The notes beneath the pieces were generated by a model that was given only the letters and a program-made list of their open reading frames with translations, was not told where the DNA came from and ran no database searches. Below, one piece after another: positions 11,509-25,100 of a DNA stretch of 64,000 nucleotides (its first letter is position 1; every line of letters starts with the position of its first letter). Position numbers and translations under genes: made by a program. Source of the DNA: Penaeus vannamei (lineage: Eukaryota > Arthropoda > Malacostraca > Decapoda > Penaeidae); the NCBI RefSeq assembly GCF_042767895.1, contig NC_091589.1:19479979-19543978 (forward strand). Reading direction: 5' to 3'.

Positions 11509-13640
11509 ATCATTATTGTCATTACCATTATTAAAATAATTGTAATGATGAAAATGACATTAATAATTAAAATAATGCTTATTATAATGACTATATTAAG
11601 GGTAACTAGGGCGATAATGACAGTAATGATAATAATGATGATAATGACAATCATGATGATAATTATCATTATAAAGCCAATCTATATTAGAAAAGTAGAA
11701 AAATCCCAAAAGTCGTAAAACCGGCGAAATCTAGCGAAATACAGTCTTCTGAGAAATGAGTCGAAAATCCCCGTTTTTCCAGTCTAAATGATCATGATGA
11801 TTTTAGCAATAATTCTGCTAATTAGGATGATTTTGATGATAACCCCATCAATAAGGACAATAATGACGATAATAATGATAATGAGAGTAATTAGGACAAT
11901 GATTATGATAGTAATTATACAATGATAATTATAATGATGATTTTCGTAATAATTGCAATAATAGCAATAATCAACAATATTTTAAGGATTTTCCTACTAA
12001 TAATACTAATAATAACGACAATGATAATAGAAATAATAATAAAAGTAATTCTAACATGGCTATTATTGTTATTATAAGTATTATTATCATTATCATTATT
12101 TCTAGAATTATCATTATTGTCATTATCATTATCAAAAACATTATAATGATGAAAATGACATTAATAATTAAGATAATGATGATAATGACAATAATGATGA
12201 TAATTATCATTATAAAGCCCATCTATAATGAGAAAAGGGCTAAAAGTTAAAAAAAATCCTAAAAGTCGAAAAAAGCGAAATCTAGCGAAATACAGCCTTT
12301 TGAGAGATGCGTCGAAACTCCCCTTTTTCCAGTTTGAATGATGATTATGATGATTAGGATGAATTTGATGATAACCCCATCAATAGTGAGAATAATGACG
12401 ATAATAATGATAATTATGAGAATAATTAGGACAATAGGACAATAATTATGATAAAAATTATACATTGATAATTATAATAATGATTTGCGTAATAATTGCA
12501 ATAATAACAACAACAATATTCTAATGATTTTCCTACTAATAACAGTAATAAGAACGGCAATGATAACAGAAATAATAATAAAAGTAATTATAACACGGCT
12601 ATTATTGTTATTATTATTTCTAGAATTATCATTATTGTCATTATCATGATTAAAATCATTATACTGATGAAAATTATATTAATAATTAAGATAATGGGTA
12701 ATATGACTATATTAAGGGTAATTAGGGCGATGATGACAGTAATGATAATAATGATGATGATAATGACAATAATGATGATAATTATCATTATAAAGCCCAT
12801 CTATAATGCGAAATAGACTAAAAATTGAAAAATCCCAAAAGTCGAAAAACTGGCGAAATCTGGCGAAATACAGCCTTGTGAGAGATGAGTCGAAAACCCC
12901 CCTTTTTCCAGTTTAAATGATGATTATGATGATTTTAGCAATAATTCTGCTAATTAGGATGATTTTGATGATAACCTCATCAATAATGACGATAATAATG
13001 ATAATCATGAGAGTAATTAGGACAATAATTATGATAATAATTATACAATGATAATTATAATGTTGAATTGCGTAATAATTGAATAATAGCAATAGTCAAC
13101 AATATTCTAAGGATTTTCCTACTAATAACACTAATAATAACGACAATGATAACAGAAATAACAATAAAATTAATTATAATACTGCTATTATATTTATTAT
13201 AATCATTATTATCGTTGTTATTATTTCTAGAATTATCATTGTTGTCATTATCATTATTAAAAACTTTATAATGATGAAAATGACATTAATAATTAAGATA
13301 ATGATTATTATAATGAGTATATTAAGGGTAATTAGGGCGATAATGACAGTAATGATATTAATGCTGATGATAGGGATGATAATTATCATTATAAAGCCCA
13401 TCGATAATGAGAAAAAGGTTAAAAGTAGAAAAATCCCAAAAGTCTTAAAACCGGCGAAATCTAGCGAAATACAGTCTTCTGAGAAATGAGTCGAAAACCC
13501 CCGTTTTTCCAGTCTAAATGATCATGATGATTTTAGCAATAATTCTGCTAATGAGGATGATTTTGATGATAACCCCATCAATAATGACAATAATGACGAT
13601 AATAATGATAATAATGAGAGTAATTAGGACAATAATTATG
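11509..13640 (-). repeat. AT-rich satellite family B, minus orientation
   Basis: Four units read on the minus strand, with boxes near 11700-11790, 12240-12330, 12820-12910 and 13420-13520. The B box differs from A in reading TTTAAACTGGAAAAAGG, ACTCATCTCTCAGAAGGCTG and TTTCGCCGG, with TTTTTCTACTTTTAGCC. The unit at about 11971-12222 lacks the usual block near ATCGCCCTAATTACCC, a deletion shared with 50894-51145 in opposite orientation. The segments 11509-11960 and 13260-13650 share private variants around CAGTCTAAATGATCATGATG. Confidence 0.85.
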
Positions 13641-14372
13641 GAATTATTATGAAAATCATCCTAATTACCTGAATTCATGTTAAAATACTCATAAATACCA
13701 TTTAAAAGCGAAATAGGTTTTTTTCCGACGATTCTCTCAACAGGCTGTAATACGCTAGATTTTGCCGAATTTTTTGAATTATGGAATTTTATTACTTTGG
13801 GCCTTTATTTCATTATAAATCGACTGAATAATAATTATTATCATTATTGTCATTACTGTCATTATTTCAATGATTATTATCATAAGAGTCATTATCATCA
13901 TGATTATCATCATTATTATCATCATTATTGTAGTTATAATTATTATGCTAATTATTATTGCTATTTTCATCATTATAACTATTTTTATAACAAATTATTG
14001 GAATAGAGTTAATTATTGCTATTAATTATCAAAATTATCTTTATAATTATGATTTTATCATTATCATTATTATTGTCATTATTATTGTCTTTATCATCCT
14101 AATTATCATCATTATTGTCAATAATAAAGGATTATCATGAAAATCCTCATAATTACCTGAATTTAAGTTAAAATCCTCATAATTACCATTAAAAAGCGAA
14201 AAAGGGGATTTTCCGACGATTTTCTCAAAAGGCTAGATTTTGCCGTTTTTTCTACTTTTGGGATTTTATTACTTTTGGCCTTTATTTCATTATAAATTGA
14301 CTGAATAATAATTATTATCATCATTATTATCATTACTGTCATTATTTTAATGATTATTATCATTATAATCAT
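13641..14372 (+). repeat. AT-rich satellite family C, plus orientation
   Basis: Two units, with boxes near 13700-13830 and 14185-14310. Family C markers are CATAATTACCATTAAAAAGCG, CGACGATTCTCTCAA, GCTAGATTTTGCCG, GGGATTTTATTACTTTTGG and CATTATAAATTGACTG. The first unit has an internal deletion near 13990 relative to its mirrored counterpart at about 49320-49890. The join to family A near 14372-14400 is the best-supported inverted junction in the window. Confidence 0.85.
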
Positions 14373-16769
14373 TATAATCATCATTATCATAATTATCCCT
14401 TAAACTCGAAGAAGGGGGTTTCTCGACCATTCTCTCAAAAGGCCTATATATCGCTAGATTTCGGCGTTTTTTTCGACTTTAGGGATTTTTATACTTTAAG
14501 CCTTTTTTCATTATGGATGGGCTTAATAATGACTATTATCATCATTATTATCATTAATGTCATCATTATCATCATTATAGTAATTATCGCCATAATTACC
14601 CTTAATATAATCATTATAATAGTTATTATCTTAATTATTGATGTCATTTCCCTCATTATAACTATTTTTATAATGATAATAATTATAATTTTAGAAATAA
14701 TAACAACAATAATAACAATTATAATAAAAATTACAGCGATATTATGATTATTTCAATGATTATTTTTATTATCATTATCGTTATCATTATTGTTATTGTC
14801 ATGAAAATCATTAGAATATTGTCGATTATTGCTATTATTGCATTAATTACGCAAATTATCATTATAATTATCATTATATTATAATTATCTTAATTAATGT
14901 CATAATTATCATAATTAATGTTATTATTATTGTCATTATTAATGGGATTGTCATCAAAATCATCCTAATTATCAGAATCATTGCAGAAATCATCATAATT
15001 ATCCCTTAAACTCGAAAAAGGGGGTTTGTCGACCATTCTCTCATAAGGCTATATATCGCTAGATTTCGGCGTTTTTTTTTCGACTTTTGGGATTTTTATA
15101 TTTTTAGCCTTTTTCATTATGGATGGGCTTTATAATGATTATCATCATCATTATTATCATTAATGTCATTATTATCATCATTATAGTAATTATCGCCATT
15201 ATTATTGTCATTATTAATGGGATTGTCATCAAAATCATCATAATTAGCAGAATCATTGCAGAAATCATCATAATTATCCCTTCAACTCGTTTTTTCGACA
15301 TTTGGAATTTTTATACTTTTAGCCTTTTTTCATTATGGATGGGCTTTATAATGATTATCATCATCATCATTATCATTAATGTCATGATTATCATCATCAT
15401 AGTAATTATCGACATAATTACCCTTAATATAATCATTATAATAGTTATTATCTTAATTATTGGTCATTTCCTTCATTATAACTATTTTTATAATGAATAT
15501 AACAATAATGATAATTTTAGAAATAATAGCAACAATAATAACAATTATAATAACAATAGTAGCGATATTATGATTATTTCAATGATTATTTTTATTATCA
15601 TTATCGTTATTATTATTGTTATTGTTATAAAAATAATGAGAATATTGTCGATTATTGCTATTATTGCCTTAATTACGCAAATTATCATTATAATTATCAT
15701 TCTATTATAATTATCTTAATTAATGTCATAATTATCATGATTAATGTCATTAATATTGTCATTATTAATGGGATTGTCATCAAAATCATCATAATTAGCA
15801 GAATCATTGCAGAAATCATCATAATTATCCCTTAAACTCGAAAAAGGGGGTTTGTCGACCATTCTCTCGACTTTTGGGATTTATATACTTTTAGCCTTTT
15901 TCATTATGGAAGGGCTTTATAATGATTATCATCATTATTATCATTAATGTCATTATTATCATCATTATAGTAATTATCGCCATAATTACCCTTAATATAA
16001 TCATTATAATAGTTACTATCTTAACTATTGATGTCATTTACCTCATTATAACTATTTTTATAATCATAACAATTATGATAATTTTAGTAATAATAACAAC
16101 AATAATAACAATTATAATAACAATAATAGCGATATTATGATTATTTCAATGATTATTTTTATTATTATTATCGTTATTATTATTATTATTGCCATGAAAA
16201 TCAATAGAATATTGTCGATTATTGCTATTATTGCATTAATTACGCAAATTATCATTATAATTATCATTATATTATAATTATCTTAATTAATGTCATAATT
16301 ATCACAATTAATGTCATGATTATCATAATCAATCACTAGATTTCGGCGTTTTTTTCGACTTTTGGGATTTTTATACTTTTAGCCTTTTTTCATTATGGAC
16401 GGGCTTTATAATGATTACAATCATTATTATAATTAATGTCATCATTATCATCATTATAATTATTGCCATAATAACCCTTAATATAATCATTATAATAGTT
16501 ATTATCTTAATTATTGATGCCATTTCCCTCATTATAACTATTTTCATAATGATAATAACAATAATGATAATTTTAGAAATAATAACAACAATAATAACAA
16601 TTATAATAACAATATTAGCGATATTATGATTATTTCAATGATTATTTATATTATCATTATCGTCATTATTATTGTTATTGTCATGAAAAGCATTAGAATA
16701 TTGTCGATTATTGCTATTATTGCATTAATTACGAAAACTATCATTATAATTATCATATTATGATTATCA

Positions 16770-16950
16770 TAATTAATGTCATAATTATCATAATTAGTCA
16801 TAATTATCATAATTAATTTCATAATTATCATAATTAAATGTCATAATTATCATAATGTAATAATTATCATAATTAATGTCATAATTATCATAATTAATGT
16901 CATAATTATCATAATTAATGTCATAATTATCATAATTAATGTCATTATTA
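16770..16950. repeat. 21-bp minisatellite inside satellite A
   Basis: About eight imperfect copies of the unit with core AATGTCATAATTATCATAA, including shortened copies near 16790 and 16840. Confidence 0.7.
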
Positions 16951-18524
16951 TTGTCATTTTTAATGGGATAATCATCAAAATCATCATAATTAGCAGAATC
17001 ATTGCAGAAATCATCCTAATTATCCCTTAAACTCGAAAAGGGGGTTTGTCGACCATTCTCTCAAAATGCTAGATTTCGGCGTTTTTTCATCACTATAGTA
17101 ATTATCGCCATAATTACCCTTAATATAATCATTATAATAATTATTATCTTAATTGATGATGTCATTTCCCTCATTATAACTATTTTTATAATGATAATAA
17201 CAATAAAGATAATTTTAGAAATAACAACAATAATAACAATTATAATAACAATAATAGCGATATTAAGATTACTTGAATAATTATTTGTATTATCATTATC
17301 GTTATTATTTTTTTTTCATGAAAATCATTGGTATTATTGCATTAATTATGCAAATTATCATAAGAATTATCATTATATTATAATTATCTTAATTAATGTC
17401 TTAATTATGATAATTAATGTCATAATTATATAATTAATGTCATAATTATCATAATTAATGTCATTATTATTATTTTTATACTTTTAGCCTTTTTTTTCCT
17501 TTATAATGATTATCATCATCATTATTATCATTAATGTCATCATTGTCATCACTATAGTAATTATTGATATGATTACCCTTAATATAATCATTATAATAGT
17601 TATCTTAATTATTGATTTCATTTCCCTCATTATAACTATTTTCATAATGATAATAACAATAATGATAATTTTAGAATTAATAACAAGAATAATAACAATT
17701 ATAATAACAATAATAGCGATATTATGATTATTACAATGATTATTTTTATAATCTTTATCGTTATTATTATTGTTATTGTCATGAAAATCATTAGAATATT
17801 GTCGATTATTCCTATTATTGCATAAATTATGCAAATTATCATTATAATTATCATTATATTATAATTATCATAATTATTGTCATAATTATCATAATTAATG
17901 TCATTATTATCATAATTAATGTCATAATTATCATAATTAATGTCAATATTATTGTCATTATTAATGGGATTGTCATCAAAATCATCATAATTAGCAGAAT
18001 CATTGCAGAAATCATCATAATTATCCCTCAAACTTGAAAAAGTGGGTTTGTCGACCATTCTCCCAAAAGGGTATATATCGGTAGATTTCGGCGTTTTTTT
18101 TTCAACTTTTGGGATTTTTATACTTTTAGCCTTTTTTCATTATGGATGGGCTTTATAATGATTATCATCATTATTATTATCATTAATGTCATTATCATCA
18201 TTATAGTAATTATCGCCATAATTACCCTTAATATAATCATTATAATAGTTATTATCTTAATTATTGATGTCAAATCCCTCATTATAACTATTTTTATAAT
18301 GATAATAAAAATAATGATAAATTTAGAAATAGTAACAACAATAATAACAATTATAATAACAATAATAGCGATATTATGATTATTTCAATGATTATTTTTA
18401 TTATCATTATCGTTATTATTATTGTTATTGTCATGAAAATTATTAGAATATTGTCGATTATTACTTTTATTGCATTAGTTACGCAAATTATTATTATAAT
18501 TATCATTACATTATAATTATCTTC

Positions 18525-18640
18525 ATTAGAGTCATAATTATCATAATTAATGTCATAATTATCATAATTAATATCATAATTATCATAGTTAATGTCATAA
18601 TTATCATAATTAATGTCATTATTAATGTCATTATTAATGG
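18525..18640. repeat. 21-bp minisatellite inside satellite A
   Basis: About five copies of the AATGTCATAATTATCATAA-type unit. A similar run follows one unit later at about 19195-19300. Confidence 0.7.
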
Positions 18641-20849
18641 GATTGTCATAAAAATCATCATGATTAGCAGAATCATTGCAGAAATCATCATAATTATCCC
18701 TTAAACTCGAAAAAGGGGGTTTGGCGACCATTCTCTGAAAAGGCTATATATCGCTAGATTTCGGCGTTTTTTCGACTTTGGGATTTTTATACTTTTAGCC
18801 TTTTTTCATTATGGATGGGCTTTACAATGATTATCATCATTATTATTATCATTAATGTCATCATTATCATCATTATAGTAATTATCGCCATAATTACCCT
18901 TAATATAATCATTATAATAGTTATTATCTTAATTATTGATGTCAAATCCCTCATTATAACTTTTTATAATGATAATAACAATAATGATAATTTTAGAAAT
19001 AGTAACAACAATAATAACAATTTTAATAACAATAATAGCGATATTATGATTATTTCAATGATTATTTTTATTATCATTATCGTTATTATTATTGTTATTG
19101 TCATGAAAATTATTAGAATATTGTCGATTATTACTATTATTGCATTGATTACGCAAATTATTATTATAATTATCATTACATTATAATTATCTTCATTAGT
19201 GTCATAATTATCATAATTAGTGTCATAATTATCATAATTAATGTCATAATTATCATAGTTAATGTCATAATTATCATAATTAATGTCCTTATTGTTGTCA
19301 TTATTAATGGGATTGTCATCAAAATCATCATAATTAGCAGAATCATTGCAGAAATCATCATAATTATCCTTTAAACTCGAAAAAGGGGGTTTGTCGACCA
19401 TTCTCTGAAAAGGCTATATATCGCTAGATTTCGGCGTTTTTTTCGATTTTTGGGATTTCTATACTTTTAGCCTTTTTTCCATTATGGAGGGGCTTTGTAA
19501 TGATTATCATCATCATTATTATCATTAATGTCATCATTATCATCATTATAGTAATTATCGCCATAATTACCCTTAATATAATCATTATAATAGTTATTAT
19601 CTTAATTATTGATGTCATTTCCCTCATTATAACTATTTTTATAATGATAATAACAACAATGATAATTCTAGAAATAATAATAACAATAATAATTATAATA
19701 AAAATAATATCGATATTATGATTATTTTTATTATCATTATTGTTATTATTATTGTTATTGTCATGAAAATAATTAAAATATTGTCGATTATTGCTATTAT
19801 TGCATTAATTACGCAAATTATCATTATAATTATAATTATATTATAATTATCTTAATTAATGTCATAATTATCATAATTAATGTCATTATTATTGTCATTA
19901 TTTATGGGATTGTCATCAAAATCATCATAATTAGCAAAATCATTTTAATCATTATAATAGTTATTATCTTAATTATTGATGTCATTTCCCTCATTATAAC
20001 TATTTCTATAATGATAATAACAATAATGATAATTCTAGAAATAATAACAACAATAATAACAATTATAATAACAATGATAGCGATATTATGATTATTTCAA
20101 TGATTATTTCTATTATCGTTATCGTTATTATTATTGTTATTGTCATGAAAATCATTAGAATATTGTCGATTATTGCTATTATTACATTAAGTACGTAAAT
20201 TGTAATTATAATTATCATTATATTAGAATTATATTAATGTCAAAATTATCAAAATTAGTCATAATTATCATAATTAATCTCATTATTATTGTCACTATTT
20301 ATTGGATTGTCATCAAAATCATCATAATTAGCAGAATCATTGAAGAAATCATCATAATTATCCCTTAAACTCGAAAAATGGGGTTTGTCGACCATTCTCT
20401 CAAAAGTCTATATATCGCTAGATTTCGGCGTTTTTACGACATTTGGAATTTTTATACTTTTAGCCTTTCTTTCATTATGAATGGGCTTTGTAATGATAAT
20501 CATCATTATTATTAATGTCATCATTATTATTATAGTAATTATCGCCATAATTACCCTTAATATAATCATTATGATAGTTATTATCTTAATTATTGATGTC
20601 ATTTCCCTCATTATAACTATTTTTTATAATGATAATAACAACAAGGATAATTTTAGAAATAGTAACAACAATAATAACAATTTTAATAACAATAATAGCG
20701 ATATTATGATTATTTCAATGATTATTTTTATTATCATTATCGTTATTACTATTGTTATTGTCATGAAAATCAATAGAATATTGTCGATTATTGCTATTAT
20801 TGCATTAGTTACGCAAATTATCATTATAATTATCATTACATTATAATTA

Positions 20850-20995
20850 TCTTAATTAATGTCATAATTATCATAATTAATGTCATAATAATCATAATCA
20901 ATGTCATAATTATCATAATTAATGTCATAATTATCATAATTAATGTCATAATTATCATATTTAATGTCATAATTATCATAATTAATATCATTATT
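20850..20995. repeat. 21-bp minisatellite inside satellite A
   Basis: About seven copies of the AATGTCATAATTATCATAA-type unit in the unit that precedes the copy of the 5.4-6.2 kb segment. Confidence 0.75.
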
Positions 20996-21880
20996 ATTGT
21001 CATTATTAATGGGATTGTCATCAAAATCATCACAATTAGCAGAATCATTGAAGAAATCATCATAATTATCCCTTAAACTCAAAAAAGGTGGTTTGTCGAC
21101 CATTCTCTCAAAAGGCTATATATCACTAGATTTCGGCGTTTTTTTCGACTTATGGGATTTTTATACTTATAGCCTTCTTTCATTATGGATGGGCTTTATA
21201 ATGATTATCATCATTATTATCATTAATGTCATCATTATCATCATTATAGCAATTATCGCCATAATTACCCTTGATATAATCCTTTTAATAGTTATCATCT
21301 TCATTATCGACGTCATTTCCCTCATTATAACTATTTTTATAATGATAACAATAATGATAATTTTAGAAATAATAACAACAATAATAACAATTACAATAAC
21401 AATATTATGATTATTTCAATGATTATTTTTATTATCATTATCGTTATTATTATTATTATTATTGTCATGAAAGTCATTAGAATATTGTCGATTATTCTTA
21501 TTATTGCATTAATTACGCAAATTATTATAATTATAATTATATTATGATTATCTTAATTTATTTCATAATTATCATAATTATTGTCATATTTATCATAATT
21601 AATGTCATAATTATCATAATTAATGTCATAATTATCATAATATCATAATTATCATAATTAATTTCATGATTATCATAAAAAATGTCATTATCATTGTCAT
21701 TATCAATGGGATTGTCATCAAAATATTCATAATTAGAAGAATCATTACAAAAATCATCATAATTAGAAGAATCATTGCAGAAATCATCCTAATTATCCCT
21801 TAATCTCGAAAAATTGGGTTTGTCGACCATTCTCTCAAAAGGCTATATATCGCTCGATTTCGGCGTTTTTTCGACTTCTG

Positions 21881-22021
21881 GGAGGGAGAGAGAGAGGCAG
21901 AGAGAGAGAAAGGGAGGGAGAGAGGAAGAGAGAGAGAAAGAGCGAGAGAGCGAGAGAGCGAGAGAGCGAGAGAGCGAGAGCGAGAGAGCGAGAGTGAGAG
22001 CGAGAGAGCGAAAGTGAGAGC

Positions 22022-22058
<37 letters not shown>

Positions 22059-22124
22059 GGGGGGAGACGTATACAGATCTCTCTATCTCTGTCTCTTTCT
22101 CTTCGTCTCTCTCTCTCTCTCTCT
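21881..22124. repeat. Purine/pyrimidine fold-back tract at the A-to-B junction
   Basis: Positions 21881-22066 are nearly all GA repeats, with a GAGAGAGC sub-repeat, and 22077-22124 are CT repeats. They are separated by a short spacer containing ACGTATACAGATC, so the ends can pair as a hairpin of up to about 48 bp. Family A lies on the left side and family B on the right. Confidence 0.9.
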
Positions 22125-25100
22125 ATGTTATCATTGTCGTTATCATTCGTGTTATTAGTAGGAAAATCATTAGAATATTGTGGATTATTGCTCTTATTGC
22201 AATTATTACGCAAATCATTATTATAAAAATTATTGTATAATTACTATCATAATTATTGTACTAATTAAAATCATAATTATTATCCTACTTACTCTCATAA
22301 TTATCATTATTATTGTTATTGTCATTATCGATGGGGTTATCAAAATCATCCTAATTAGCAGAATTATTGCTAAAATCATCATAATCATCATTTAAACTGG
22401 AAAAAGGGTTTTTTTCGACACATCTCTCAAAAGGCTGTATTTCGCTAGATTTCGCCGGTTCGACTTTTGGGATTTTTCTACTTTTAGCCTTTTTCTCATT
22501 ATAGATGGGCTTTATAATGATAATTATCATCATTATTGTCATTATCATCATCATTATTATCATTACTGTGATTATTGCCCTAATTACCCTTAATATAGTC
22601 ATTATAATAATCATTATCTTAATTATTAATGTCATTTTCATTATTATAATGATTTTAATAATGATAATGGCAATAATGATAATTATCATCATTATTGTCA
22701 TTATCATCATAATTATTATCATTACTGTCATTATCGCCCTAATTACCCTTAATATAGTCATTATAATAATCATTATCTTAATTATTAATGTCATTTTCAT
22801 CTTTATAATGATTTTGATAATGATAATGACAATAATGATAATTCTAGAAATAATATTATTTATGTTATCATTGTCGTTATTATTAGTGTTATTAGTAGGA
22901 AAATCATTAGAATATTGTTGAATACTGATATTATTGCAATAATTACGCAAATGATCATTATAATTATCATTGTATGATTATTATCATAATTTTTGTCCTA
23001 ATTACTTTCATAATTGTCATTATTATCGTCATTATTGATGTGGTTATCATCAAAATCATCCTAATTAGCAGAATTATTGTTAAAATCATCATAATCATCA
23101 TTTAAACTGGAAGAGGGGGGGCTTCGACTCATCTCTCAGAAGGCTGTATTTCCCTAGATTTAACCGGTTTTTCGACTTTTGTGATTTTTCTACTTTTAGG
23201 CTTTTTCTCATTATCGATGGTTGTATAATGACAATTATCATCATTATTGTCATTATCATCATTATTATCATTACTGTCATTGTCGCCCTAATTACCCTTA
23301 ATACACTCATTAGAATAATCATTATCTTAATTATTAATGTCATTAACATCATTATAATGATTTTAATAATGATAATGCCAATAATGAAAATTCTAGAAAT
23401 AAAAACAATAATAATAATGATTATAATAACAATAATAGCCGTGTTATAATTACTTTTATTATTATTTCTGTTATCATTGTCGTTATTAGTGTTATTATTA
23501 GGAAAATGATGAGAATATTGTTGATTATTGCTATTTTTGCAATTATTACGCAAATCATCATTATAATTATCCTTGTATAATTATTATCAAAATTATTGTC
23601 CTAATTACTCTCATAATTATCATTATTATCGTCATTAATGTCATTATTGATGGGGTTATCATCAAAATCATCCTAATTAGCAGAATTATTGCTAAAATCA
23701 TCATAATTATCATTTAAAGTCGAGAAAGGGGTGTTTTCATCTCATCTCTCAGAAGGCTGTATTTCGCTAGATTTCGCCGGTTTTTCGACTTATGGGATTT
23801 TTCTACGTTTATCCTTTTTCTCACTATAGATAGGCTTTACAATGATAATTATCATTATTATTGTCATTATCATCATCATTATTATCATTACTGTCATTAT
23901 CGCCCTAATTACCCTTAATAGCCGTGTTATAATTACTTTTATTATTGTTTCTGTTATCATTGTCGTTATTATTAGTGTTATTATTAGGAAAATCATTGGA
24001 ATATTGTTGATTATTGCTATTATTGCAATTATTACGCAAATCATCATTATAAGTATCATTGTATAATTATCATCATAATTTTTGTTCAAATCACTCTCAT
24101 AATTATCATGATTATCATTATTATCGTCATTATTGATGGGGTTATCATCAAAATCATCCTAATTAACGGAATTATTGCTAAAATCATCATAATCATCATT
24201 TAAACTGGAAAAAGGGGGTTTTCGACTCATCTCTCACAAGGCTGTATTTCACTGTATTTCTCGGGTTTTTCGACTTTTGGGATTTTTCTAATTTAAGCCT
24301 TTTTCTCATTATAGATGGGCTTTATGATGATAATTATCATCATTATTGTCGTTATCATCATCATTATTATCATTACTGTCATTATCGCCCTAATTACACT
24401 TAATATAGTCATTATAATAATCATTATCTGAATTATTAATGTCATTTTCATCATTATAATGATTTTAATAATGATAATGGCAATAATGATAATTCTAGAA
24501 ATAATAATAACAATAATAATTATTAAAATAAGAATAATAGACGTGTTATAATTACTTGTATTATTATTTCTGTTATCATTGTCGTTATTATTAGTGTTAT
24601 TAGTAGGAAAATCATTAGAATATTGTTGATTAACATTATTATTGCAATTATTACGAAAATCTTCATTATACTAATAATTGTATAATTATTATCATAATTA
24701 TTGTCCTAATTACTCTCATAACTATCATTATTATCGACCTTATATGTGGGGTATCATCAAAATCATCCTAATTAGCAGAATTATTGCGAAAATCATCATA
24801 ATCATCATTTAAATTGGAAAAAGGGGGGTTTTCCTCAGAAGGCTGTATTTCGCTAGATTTCGCCGGTTTTTCCACTTTTGGGATTTTTCTACTTTTAGCC
24901 TTTTTCTCATTATAGATGGGCTTTATAATGATAATTATCATTATTTTCATTCTCATCATCATTATTATCATTACTGTCTTTATCGCCCTAATTACCTTTA
25001 ATATAGTCATTATATTAATCATTATCTTAATTATTAATGTCATTTTCATCATTATAATGATTTCAATAATGAGGACGACAATAATGATAATTCTAGAAAT

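Larger units (their letters stand above)
14373..21880 (+). repeat. AT-rich satellite family A, main plus-orientation block
   Basis: About a dozen units, with box cores GTCGACCATTCTCTC near 14425, 15025, 15853, 17045, 18047, 18720, 19390, 20390, 21093 and 21822; several are truncated (15280-15300, 16325-16345, 17060-17100). Spacing is typically 0.6-0.73 kb. Triplet stretches such as ATCATTATTATCATTAATG give long Ile-rich open frames on both strands that are not genes. The block stops inside a box, at GACTTCTGGGA, where a purine tract begins. Confidence 0.88.

Noticed and set aside
21800..22226. Arg/Glu-rich and Ser/Leu-rich frames
   Set aside because: They translate the GA/CT fold-back tract.
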